Positions 11,890 through 21,299 of a stretch of DNA of 64,000 bases are shown here, in pieces (positions within the stretch are counted from its first letter, which is position 1; every line of letters begins with the position of its first letter). A model generated the notes under the pieces. It was not told the origin of the DNA. It did no database searches and saw only the letters and a list, made by a program, of their open reading frames with translations. Origin of the DNA: Oscheius tipulae (taxonomy: Eukaryota; Nematoda; Chromadorea; Rhabditida; Rhabditidae); the NCBI GenBank assembly GCA_037178975.1, contig JASJZH010000003.1, positions 992,001 to 1,056,000 of the forward strand, written 5' to 3'. The translations under genes and the position numbers were made by a program.

Positions 11890-12270
11890 ATGTGGCTATC
11901 ACTTCCATTAACTATCGCAGCCCTCTTGACTCTACACGGGTATGTTCCTACTCGGATAATTGTGCTTCAGTAGTCACATGTGATTAACGCCAAAAACATG
12001 ACGAACAAGAAGTAAGATCAACGCAAATTCCCGTTTGATACTGTCTTCAGAAAGGCGTATTGTTAAGCGCTCGAAAACGGACTTCGTACAAGGATTTTCT
12101 TCTTCAACGTAAAAAGCTGGAAGAAGATGAGGGTATTGAGGAGCAAATGTAGGCTTACCCCAACATATGAGTCAATTGTAGCTTTAGATTATCGGTTTCG
12201 ACGACGAGAACGGAGAGCACCCGTGGAGCATTGCTAAGAAAAAAAAAATTTTATTCGACGAAATGTTCCT
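11890..12270 (+). pseudogene. Truncated copy of the secreted Cys-rich gene
   Basis: The copy begins at ATG 11890 with a good signal peptide (MWLSLPLTIAALLTLHGYV), nearly identical at DNA level to the gene at 17392 (shared block from about 11911/17448). It then jumps to the last two exons, losing the region matching about 17545-18020, which includes both CxxCxC modules. The remaining C-terminal part (KDFLLQRKKLEEDEGIEEQ) is in frame with a stop where the intact copy has its next donor. This internal deletion makes it a remnant, unless it encodes a short signal-peptide protein. Confidence 0.65.
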
Positions 12271-12445
12271 TGCCATTTGATGATGATTCTTTGACTTTTT
12301 GTGTATTATATCTGATGAAATGTTTCTCTGTAACCTATTGATACAGTCACGCGATCCAGAACGAAGTTCCACAGAAAGTATGGCCACGATTTTTGATCAG
12401 GAACCTCTAAAGACTGAGTAATGCGATAGCTCAGAGCAGCTCACC

Positions 12446-12643
12446 ATGGACCATGTGGCTCTAATATTTTGTTAACGTTGTTTCTAGCATTTTCGGCGGA
12501 ACAATCCATGTCACAGTCTTATTGTAAGTCTCATTGGTTGCAGGGTCTCCAGATATGACAAAAGTATTCATAGTAGTGGACGTAGATATGATGGTAGTGT
12601 GCCCGGAAGTAGTAGTCATGTTCCCAACAGTCAAGAAACGTAG
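12446..12643 (+). pseudogene. Degraded copy of the small membrane protein gene
   Basis: It starts MDHVALIF like the intact copy at 18473, then a T4 run at 12467 (T5 in the other copy) puts a stop in frame. With the longer run the helix continues and a 20-nt GTAAGT...TTGCAG intron at about 12522-12541 leads to a Ser-rich tail. It is followed by the same downstream repeat as the intact copy. It may be an assembly indel rather than true decay. Confidence 0.5.
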
Positions 12644-12757
12644 AGTGTGATATTCCTTTCATGGTTAGAAATAGACAGACAAATATAGAGAATACCCCAT
12701 AAAAAATTAAAAAAAACAAAGCCTATTAGTGTCTCACCAGGTTCAAAAAGTGTGTTA

Positions 12758-13010
12758 ATTAACAACAACAACTTTTTTACGACGCCGACTCTCTGTATAT
12801 TTTCAAACGTTATCTCTATCTTGACGGTGATCAGTCGCGGACCGCCCTATTATCTCCTCGTCAACTTTATTAGACCGAATAATTGGGAGGCGGACTTGTA
12901 CCAGGGTAATATAGTGGGTCATTCGCTTGCGAAACTCGGCTTGAACTGGTTATGCACTCTCAATCATTCTGAGCGCGTGGCTTATGGACGTTTTAACCAC
13001 ACTCACTGTC
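12758..13010. repeat. Cassette tail repeat, copy 1
   Basis: This block is closely similar to 19165-19436, sharing for example GACGGTGATCAGTCGCG, CCGAATAATTGGGAG and CTCAATCATTCTGAGCGCGTG. Both copies follow the membrane-protein copy of their cassette. Open frames through it are not conserved between copies, so it is more likely noncoding or regulatory than an exon. It is the third shared block that defines the segmental duplication. Confidence 0.8.
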
Positions 13011-13150
13011 TCAATTCTAACAGGTACGGGAAGCCTGTTCTCTCTCTCTCTCTCTCTCTCCGGAGCATAAATCCCCTTCTTGTCGACTGTTTACTTTCCT
13101 ATTCGTGACAAACAGTCTTATGACTTTTTGATTCACCGAGTGTGCAATAG

Positions 13151-14785
13151 GCTCATCCCACCGCCATTCACCACCCAGCTACATTTTTGCAACTAATCTT
13201 GGATAGGCACTTATGGGGTACATTATCACAACACCTACGCAGCGAATATATGGTAAGCAGAACACTGTGCCGTAAATTCTTCCTAGACCGAAAAACCATA
13301 ACAAGAAAAGACGTGCAGGTGATCAAGAACCGTCCTCTTCCGGAAAGTGGATCAGCCCTTGTGTACCCGGCTCTAACAGGCCTATTCGGGTATGCGCAAC
13401 AAAATTTTTGACAAACACGTACTTTTCATCTACATCGTGGTGAAGCAATTTTCGAGTGTCATTGAGGACGCGGGCGAAATTTCTCTTCTATACGAAGTTT
13501 GTTTACTTGACAGTCACAAACAGTTCCGATTACGATGGCCAACGACCATATAGTGAAAATAATAGGACTTTACGATCATCAAATGTTCGGAAGAAGGGTT
13601 GCTAATGGCTATTTTATGGAGCTCATGCCTGGGGGAAGTGTTCGTGAAGGTGGGACAAATTTTGTGAGGGTTCTATACTTCGAATATAGCCATTACCAAC
13701 ACGAATATTTTGTCCTGTCCTTTAAAGCCTTATCTGTGGATTGCTCAGACCGCAAAGGCGCTTATATTCCTTCACGAGAAGTATGTTTACCATGGTGACG
13801 TCAAACCGGATAAGTGAGAGACTGTCTCATCACGGTTTTATTCATCAATTCAGTCTTCTGCTCTCCACGGATTGGAGTTTCCTGAAGCTTGCCGATTTTG
13901 GCACGTCCAAAAGGGTTCCACCGACAATTGACAACGATTTCAGTATAGAGTTTGTTGACCAGCACACTGTTTTCAAGTTTTGTTAGGGCCGGCACTCTAT
14001 TGTACATGTCTCCAGAGCTCTCTAATGGTTTCTATCCAAAAACCAGAAAAGAATTGCTGAAGTCAGACAATTATTCGCTGGCTATTACCATATGGGAGAT
14101 TTTCCATAAAGAGTGAGTTCAATCCTTCTTCTATTACCAGCGGCTGCATATGTAGCCAAAATTTCGAGCCAGGTGATCAATTCTAAGCTAAGACCAAACA
14201 GAACGAGAGATACCCTGAAACTTTAATAGTCTAGACAGGCTGTCTACAACGGCTTCGCCGTCCTTAGTCTTGACTTAGCATTGACAACAGCCGGCTTCGC
14301 CGCTTCTTCAATAGCCTAAGGATGGACGAACGGACAGGCACCATTGCGCTTTAGTAGTAGAGGGTCACTACAAAAAGAAACCGGTTCCAAGCCAAAACGA
14401 GGCAGTAAAACTAGAAAAGGTCATACCAAAGACTTTCATTGTGGGACTCTATACTTCATTTTAGCATGTAAACATTAACTCCCAGACTTGTTTTGCTTGG
14501 GAACGGCTTCTCCCAAGCGGTAATGGGTTTTGGTAGTGTCCGGGGTGTAGGATAGAGTTCAAAAGAGATTTTAAGGCTCCCATATGATGGTGAAATTAAA
14601 AAGTTGACTCGGGCTCTCGAAGGCTACCGACCTGAAATTGACAATACAAAGATGAACAACGAGATGGCTGATGTATGCAGAAGATGATGGTACTTCTTTT
14701 GTTACTACTCGAAACATTATAGCCTATGGTCGCAAACTCCTAAGGAGCGTGGTTCTCTTTGTGATGTCATCGATATCTGTAAAGG
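13151..14785 (+). pseudogene. Divergent protein kinase 2 (HGD variant), disrupted
   Basis: Kinase pieces appear in correct order: beta-3 lysine in IVVKQF, EISLLYE, ANDHIVKIIGLY, FMELMPGG, IFLHEKYVYHGDVKPDN (HRD changed to HGD), LKLADFGTSK (DFG intact), AGTLLYMSPEL, SLAITIWEIFHKE, then after a repeat insertion ELPYDGEIKKL, EGYRPEID and a C-terminal KERGSLCDVIDI. Several introns are phase-perfect and short, for example 38 nt before AGTLLY. Defects: a one-base disagreement at the G3 run 13388, another at the join after SLLYE, and an in-frame TGA at 14685-14687 exactly where kinases carry the Cys of the CW pair. A ~450-bp spacer containing dispersed repeat R1 sits in the intron before PYDG. No N-terminal start was identified. 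Confidence 0.65.
14225..14380. repeat. Dispersed repeat R1 (copy inside kinase-2 intron)
   Basis: It carries the words GGCTTCGCCG, ATTGACAACAGCCGG, GACGGACAGGCACCATTGC-like and TTTAGTAGTAGAG shared with copies near 53430-53705 and 62995-63175, and with arms at 15715-16190 and 35660-35830. The ends resemble a nonautonomous DNA element. No coding capacity. Confidence 0.65.
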
Positions 14786-15011
14786 TAACAACAAGGATTT
14801 GATCCTCTATTAGACAATTAGTTGGATAGGAGCTGTGAATAAGACTATTTATATAAGTATCTTTGAACAACTGGTAAAACATACCTCTATTACTTTTTCA
14901 ATTGACGTACCATTCATTATATACAGTACTCAATAACAGAGACAGATTATAAGTGCCGTTGTAAACTTCACATGGAAAAACGGACCTGAAAGAAAAAGCT
15001 TCTTCCTGATT

Positions 15012-17392
15012 ATGGAGAATGATAACGTTTGGAAAGGTACGAATGTTTTATAAGTACCGATGTAAATCACACAGACAGCCCCATCTCACAAATTAACCTG
15101 GTTCAAACTAATGCTATAACTCACACATATTCAGCCGAACATGACCGTCATGGGTGAGTATTTTCATGAGTTTCCCGTAACTCTTACTCTTAGGAAAGTC
15201 TTTATGAAGCAGTTTGTTTCTGATGCGAATGAAAATAATAAGAAGAGTCTAGCTGCTCTGTTAAGAGTAAGTGTGCTATGTCTCTTCAACTTTTCCAGCT
15301 TCCACCCGATGAAAATCTCATCCGATTGTTCGAAGTCCAAGACCTACCGGACCTTGTATCCCCATTCACCAGACCGACTCTGATTACAGAATTTCTGGCT
15401 GGAGGAAACTTGGACGATGGTAGGGAATTCTATAATTAATACACTCAATTTCCAGCAATCAAATCGAATGACGATATTGCGGAGCACATAATTCCATGGA
15501 TCATCCAAATATCATCTGGGCTTGCCTACTTACACGAGCTGGACGTGGTTCATGGGAACCTGAAGCCGCGAAAGTGAGTATGAACTATCCTTAGTCTCCG
15601 GTAGCTTTCAGTGCTGTCACTTTGTCAGTCTGTCCTGCCTAAAACTTTTTTTTAACTGTCTCAACTTTTCCCTCCAAATGTCTCTGCTTCTAAAGTGCGA
15701 TAGTGTGTGTTACTAGCCGGCTTCACTTTCCTTTTGTATTGGCGGCTGTGCCGCTTCGTAGTAAGAAAAAAGGCTTCCAGTGGCTTTATTGGGACAAAAA
15801 CCAAGTTCAAGAGCGCACCCAAAGTTGACCTTGCCACCCAATTTAGGCAATTACTGTTTTTTCCTTTCCAAAGCAGTGAAGGAAACATTCCAAGGGAAAA
15901 TCTGACGATTACCGTTGTGGAAACACTATTTTTGGACATTTGGCTCCAGCCCATTTCGAGTCCGACTGGGAATCGTGTCGAGTCGAGTCGCCCAAATATA
16001 CTGTCTGTCTGTCCATGAGCACGAAACAAAGGCAATCAAATGATGTTGTCCAGAAGTGTGTTGTTTAAAAATGGTTATTGCCAATATTGGGTGGCAAGTT
16101 CACTTTGGATGCGCTCTAGAACTTAGTTTTTGCCCCAATGAAGCAACTGGGAGCCTTTTGTTACTACGCAGCCGCCTGTGCAACCTGACAATAAGTGACA
16201 AAATGACGGTTGGTCTTTTGAATCTATATCTTCGAAGTACGACAACTGTCCTCATCTTCTGCTGTCTCTCTTAAACATTCTTTCAACCTGTCACGTTCTA
16301 ATCCTATACCTGTCTTCTTGACCTGCCTGTCACATTCTCGACTAAGCAAAGTTTGAGCAACAATTAACATGCAGCCTAGTCTCGTCAGATATTAACATGA
16401 CAGTTTTACTTTGTGGCCCCCTAACAACATACTGTAGACACGCCTATAGCGGATGAGAAGTAAATATATCTTTCAGCGTTTTATTCGTAACCAACAAAAG
16501 AATTCATCTGAAGCTGACAGACTTTGGCAGGATCAAGAAGCTGGGTAGTTCTGTACTTCCGTTGTGGTGGGTTTTACATTTGTCTGTTGACTTTTCACAA
16601 CAGGCATGAGCCCTACTGCTTTATGGCACCAGAAACCTTGATATTCTCCAACGAGAAGAAAGAGCTGGAAATTCCCTCCGCTGCAGACGTGTACTCTTTG
16701 GCTATTATTTGGTGGTACCTCCACATCAGAAAGTTTAAAAAGTGCATTTTGTCCGCAACTTGTCTTTAGATTGTTCAAGTTCCCATCATTTATAGTACTG
16801 TCTTCGAAATTAGGCGACGGGTTTCGACCAGACTGTACTGGAATACAAGACAAGAGAGTGGTGGAGATTATTAAGAAGTAAAAATACTTCTCATTAAAGT
16901 CATGTGGATTGGTTTTAGATGTTGGCATTCGTCAGTTGCAGAGAGATGTACAGCTTTTGATGTAGCAGCTGTTACTAACCTAGTAACAGCCTCTAAACAG
17001 ATGCAGAACCCTGTTCCTAGTCCCAGGATAACAAAAAAAGTCGTTCAGCCGGATACGGAGCGACAATATAAAATAGGCAGCGGCATTTCCACCGGGTATA
17101 AGCCTTACTCAAGTTTCCTTACAAACTAATTTCAGACCTATCTTTAAGGACATTATTAGCAGACCAGCAAAGATTTTTTCTGAAAAGGACGTTGAAAAGT
17201 TTTCAAAATTTTAGTGAGTCATAGAGTATTTTCAGTCACCGCAAAACTATGCGAAAGATGCATGACTCTCTTGATGCCTTGGCTGTTCCAATGGCCGACC
17301 TCAGCCGACAAATTATTTGGGTTATGGAAAAACTGAAAGAGAAGGAGACACGTTTCAAGGAGAACAAAAACAGTGTTGAATCTTCACTGTAA
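15012..17392 (+). CDS. Divergent protein kinase 3 (HGN pseudokinase), intact frame
   Basis: Eleven exons join in phase to 383 codons: 15012-15036, 15075-15153, 15194-15266, 15299-15419, 15456-15573, 16477-16560, 16604-16732, 16770-16877, 16919-17095, 17136-17213, 17236-17392. Coding may begin upstream, because the frame is open from about 14936 (SAVVNFTWKNGPERK). Motifs: beta-3 lysine in VFMKQF, ENLIRLF, hinge ITEFLAGGNLDD, VVHGNLKPRN (catalytic Asp replaced by Asn, Arg by Gly), LTDFGRIKK, FMAPETL, DVYSLAIIW, GFRPD, KKCW. A helical tail with DSLDALAVPMADLSRQ closes the protein. Loss of the catalytic Asp predicts a pseudokinase. Most introns are 32-44 nt and the last is 22 nt; one 903-nt intron holds a repeat. 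Its stop overlaps the next gene's ATG (TAATG). Confidence 0.8.
15715..16190. repeat. Inverted-repeat element (MITE-like) in kinase-3 intron
   Basis: A left arm at about 15717-15850 (GGCGGCTGTGCCGCTTCGTA ... AGAGCGCACCCAAAGTTGAC) is matched in reverse by 16083-16187 (CAAGTTCACTTTGGATGCGC ... TACTACGCAGCCGCC). The arms are over 100 bp and enclose about 230 bp. The right arm recurs alone at 35660-35790 and the left at about 53470-53590. This explains the only long intron of this kinase gene. Confidence 0.75.
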
Positions 17393-18307
17393 TGAGGTAT
17401 TTCGTCTGTTTTTCAAAACTGATCTTTTCAAAGATCGTATACTTTCGCAGCCCTCTTGACTCTACACGGGTATGTTGCTACTCGGGACAAATGTGCTTCA
17501 GTAGTCACATGTGATGAACGCATACCAAAAGTTTGTCAATACTGTGAATGCGCTTATGGACGAGACGAAAAAGATCAAAAGGTGAGTTATTAGAGTTCCA
17601 ATGAAATCAGGCTTTAGACTGGTTTGCTCGCCATTGAAATGTTTTCTCAGATTATTGCGAAAGGAAGCTGTACTTCATGCTCTTGTGGACGAGACGATCA
17701 TCGACTGGATAATTTTGAACTTAGGGCGCCCACGATACCGGTTTGAAATATATGCTTAGTTTCTGGAATTCCTTAGCATATTGCAAATTTGGCCGCACTT
17801 GAGGCACACATTAATAGACTGAATCACTCGCTCAAACTTCTTGGCAAGAGTGCGGCAATCTTCGCTGTCCGCAGCCTAGATCCTAGGTTTAGAGATCGTT
17901 TTCGACGATATCTAGAGGAATGTATTCGAGCAAGCTCCTTAAAAACGTTGTGTTCATCCAATCTTCAGAAATGCGGTGACAATGGGAAGATGCTCGAAGA
18001 TTTTGCAAAATTTAAAGATTTCTGCCTCAAACAAGAAGTAAGGTCAACGCAAACGCCTGTTTGATACTGTCTTCAGATACGCGTATTGGTACGCAAAAAA
18101 AGAGATTTTATTCGAGGATTGTTTTCTTCAACGTCAAGAGTTGGAAGATGATGAGGGTATTGGGGAGCAAATTCAGGCTTACACCAACGTATGAGCCTAC
18201 GTATAGGTCAATTAATAGTGTAGCTTTAGATTATCGGTTTCGACGACGAGAAGAGCATTGCTAAGGAAAAGAAATTCTTAATTGACAGAATGTTTGCTTC
18301 CATTTGA
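17392..18307 (+). CDS. Secreted Cys-rich protein with two CxxCxC-GRD modules
   Basis: The ATG at 17392 shares its A with the stop of the kinase gene. A 5-base first exon (ATGAG) joins 17434-17581, 17651-17740, 17777-18037, 18077-18188 and 18230-18307. It encodes a signal peptide (MRSYTFAALLTLHGYVA), then VCQYCECAYGRDE and SCTSCSCGRDDH, two related cysteine modules, a long helical region (AALEAHINRLNHSLKLLGKS; RFRRYLEECI) and a charged C terminus (IIGFDDEKSIAKEKK). Exons 2 to 4 are phase-consistent, and exons 5-6 agree with each other. The join 4-5 needs one A fewer in the A7 run at 18095. Alternatively the kinase and this gene splice together, since CT|GTAATG is also a donor in phase. The function is unknown; predicted extracellular. 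Confidence 0.65.
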
Positions 18308-18472
18308 TGATGATTCTTTACACTATTTATATCTCATGAAATGTTTCTTTGTAATGTATAGAACTTGATTGAAACAGTCACGCGATCCAGGACCAAGTTT
18401 CATAGGAAGTGTTGCCACGATTTTTGATTTCAGCAGTCTCAGAAGTCGGAGTAATGCGAAAGCCAGCTCGCT

Positions 18473-18741
18473 ATGGACCATGTGACTCTAATATTTTTGA
18501 TCGTTATTTCTAGCATTTTCTGCGGAATAGCTATCATTTTTTCAATCTATGTAAGTTGACAGAGAGACAGAGATACAGAAATACAGAGAGATACAGAGAG
18601 GCAAGGAAACAGGAAACACAGCGACAAAGACAGTTCCAGACCTGCTTCTGTGACCGATACGGTACTTCCACTGGCACTGTCACTTCCTCTGTCCCAACGT
18701 CTCCACTCACAGAGAGATTACCGTCAGTGCTGTTGAAGTAG
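18473..18741 (+). CDS. Small single-pass membrane protein (61 aa)
   Basis: Exon 18473-18550 encodes 26 residues that are almost all membrane helix (MDHVTLIFLIVISSIFCGIA). Exon 18634-18741 gives a tail with CFCDRYGTS and a Ser/Thr-rich stretch ending LPSVLLK. The 83-nt intron starts GTAAGT but is purine-rich, and its frame is also open, so a retained-intron product is possible. A degraded copy lies at 12446. It always follows the Cys-rich gene, so it belongs to the cassette. No family was recognised. Confidence 0.55.
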
Positions 18742-19164
18742 GCCTACTAGATAGCTCAAGATTAGCCAGGACTCTGGCAATAGTAGCAGAGCATACTCGC
18801 TTTTATAATAACAGTGGTGATCGACTAGTTGTATAGATACTGTAATAATAGGGTCTCTATCTCTCCCCTGTGTCGTGCGCATATGTATTTTTGTTTTTCT
18901 TTGCACGAACTCGAACACGATTATGACCAACAAAATGATCTTGTTTTGGCAACTATGTTCAGTCAGCAGAGAAAATAGAGCATAGTTCATTGATGTCTGA
19001 TCACTCACAAAGTTTTGCACAGGATTTCTGTTAAGTGGCTGTCTTCGGACAGTCAATCGACTATCCGATGGACTATACTATGGAATAAACTTGGTATTGA
19101 CTCACAGCTTCAGCAGTTTGTGGTGGTCCCATCGAGAGATGAGGCTGAAAAAGAAAAAGCGTGG

Positions 19165-19436
19165 TAATTAGCAACGACAACTTCTTTTACAATGCCGACT
19201 CACTATATTTTCAAGCGTCATCTTCATCCTGACGGTGATCAGTCGCGAACCGTCCTATTGTCTCTTCGTCAACTTTTCTCTACCGAATAATTGGGAGACG
19301 GCCCCGTAGCAGTCATGTGGTACTGGTGCAGATGCGAGTAAGAGACAACTGCTAGTTGGCGCCTAAATTCGAAGCTCGGCTTGAGCTGTTTATGCACTCT
19401 CAATCATTCTGAGCGCGTGACTTATGGCGTTTTAAC
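19165..19436. repeat. Cassette tail repeat, copy 2
   Basis: Similar to 12758-13010 and placed at the same relative position after the small membrane-protein gene. Frames differ from copy 1, arguing against coding. It marks the right end of the duplicated block. Confidence 0.8.
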
Positions 19437-19656
19437 GAGGCTCCTCCTTGCGCGCTGGTCTGTTGCATCTAGACTTGTTCAGAACTTTTCTGTCTCTCTG
19501 TACTTTCTTCTTGACTCATTCCTCCCCTATGCACCGTGTCATATCGTGTCATAGTCGTTTGACTCATAGCCCACTGTCTACTCTGCCTATTCCTGCCTTG
19601 TTCTGTATCAGACTATCTATTCTCGGTCTTCCTAACTCTCGACTCCTTTCCAGATC

Positions 19657-20106
19657 ATGCCTACGTATGCCCTCTTTGCTGCCTACCTGGACCAGGTCGA
19701 AAAAGCCGTCTCGTCTCTGGAAGTCGCTTCGGACCGTCTCTCAGAGATTCTGTCTCATCTTGAGTTCTGTTTTTCCCTTGAGACTTCTCGATAATCATAT
19801 GTTTTCCGTCTGGTAATAACTGGTCAGAACTGCTCTAACCATCAATTGGGGAACATGTGGCTGGGAAGAGGCACCTATGACTCTTTTTCCAGTGGGAAAG
19901 ACTGTCCGGACTAGAACAGAGAGGTAGAGAGACAGAGAGATAGTGCACCTACTTTTCAAAACTATGACTCTTTACAGGCCAGCCGTCTCAATGAGGTTTC
20001 TCGACTAGAGTCTCTTCTTCGTCAGCAGAGTGAGGAGGAGATCGGCCTGGGAGCCAGTACTGGAGGGTTCGGAGTCGAGGAGAAGAAGGACAAGGACAAG
20101 AAGTAG
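19657..20106 (+). CDS. Small coiled-coil protein
   Basis: An exon from ATG 19657 (MPTYALFAAYLDQVEKAVSS, then LEVASDRLSEI) and a final exon 19978-20106 (ASRLNEVSRLESLLRQQ then a Gly-rich and Lys-rich end, VEEKKDKDKK) are both strongly heptad-like. The middle is unclear: a 31-nt candidate exon at 19893-19923 does not keep the frame, while direct joining from a weak GTCGCT donor would. The size and shape resemble small coiled-coil subunits of complexes such as BLOC/BORC or dynactin, but I cannot assign one. Cytosolic is inferred from the lack of a signal peptide. Confidence 0.5.
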
Positions 20107-20407
20107 ACTACCAAATGACATATCCTATTTTGAATGAATGTGTATAGTAATGGGGTATCCTCTAGTCCAAACTTAGGGACCAATTCTAACAAGTTCCGTT
20201 ATTTTGGCGTGTAGGTATGGGCTGTATAAGGGCTGAACGTGTGTTTGTCTCCCTGTCTCTCTGCTTCTCTTGGTCTCTCAGTCTCCCCGTCATGATGCCT
20301 CAGTGACTCCGTCCCTCTGTCTCGCTGTCTCTGTTGGTATATCTCAGTTTCGTCCCTCCCATAATCGAGTGCGTGTTGTCAAAGATAGAGAGATGAGAAA
20401 CACTGCT

Positions 20408-21268
20408 TGAATTATCCTGGGAACACGGCTGTTCCGGAACTGTCACGAGATTCTGCTGGGGGATCTCCCGTCTTCTACTCTTAGCTCTCTATAGATGCAT
20501 AACGAGGGTAGTCAACCTGGAATTCCTTCACGTAAGTAGCTTGCTCTGTCTGTTCAATTCTTTCAGATCCGCATTGTTGACACTTTTAACATTCTATGGC
20601 TGTTGTATGGTATTCTGGGAGAGATAGTGTACGAATGCTCGCAGGATTCTCGTACCTTTTTGTCCCCTTTGCGACTACCCCTTTGGATTGATCCTCATGG
20701 TGACCTTCTTATCACTGGACTCTTGCTCTTCATGCTACTGTTCCTACTGCTAGTCTACATGTTTACACTATGGCAAGCTGCTGGGAGGAAAGAGGGATCA
20801 GTAAGTTTTCACCCAGATAGTGGAAAGATTAGGTCCCAGACAAATGAAGTCAGTCCAGCCACGAGATTCTATACTCATCTGAAGCTGAAACTAGTTTTGT
20901 CAAAAGTTGTATTTCTGCCAAGATTTGAAAAGCGACTCTCTTCTGTTAGTGAGTGAGCACTCTGGATGCTGCTGCTCGCCCTGGACGATCGACTCCTCTT
21001 CTCTTCTACTCAGATCACGTTGATTTCTCTTCAAGTAGTCTACCCGAGTCTATTCTTTTGTACTGACCAGGTCACGTTGCCTTCTAGTAGTCTACTAAAC
21101 AGTTTTATTCTTTGGCATTGCCTCTCTCATTCCTTTAAGTTTTTCTTGAGACTAGGACCTGGGCGAGTCCCGAGCAATCCAGGTCCGAACACTCAGTCTA
21201 CCCTCCGAGGGTCTGATCAGGATTCGGAAAATCGGGTAGTGGATACTGAGAGTGATATCTTGAAGTGA
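20408..21268 (+). CDS. Integral membrane protein, unknown family (5' end open)
   Basis: Exons of about 20408-20531, 20567-20948 and 21156-21268 are in consistent phase. The first contains a helix (FCWGISRLLLLALYRCI). The second has DTFNILWLLYGILGEIVYEC and a very hydrophobic stretch LLITGLLLFMLLFLLLVYMF, then a polar tail. The last exon ends NRVVDTESDILK with TGA followed directly by AATAAA. The first intron is 35 nt; the second, about 207 nt, is pyrimidine-rich. The start codon is not identified because the first exon frame is closed upstream by TGA without an ATG. No family was recognised. Confidence 0.55.
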
Positions 21269-21299
21269 AATAAATGGGTTAAGGGGCTCTAGAATTGAA

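Noticed and set aside
12752-13108. 118-codon plus frame over the cassette tail
   Set aside because: The equivalent copy at 19165 does not keep this frame, so coding is unlikely.
17390-17394. Bacterial-style operon or bacterial contamination
   Set aside because: The genes here have spliceosomal introns and nematode families. The stop/start overlap alone does not indicate bacterial origin.
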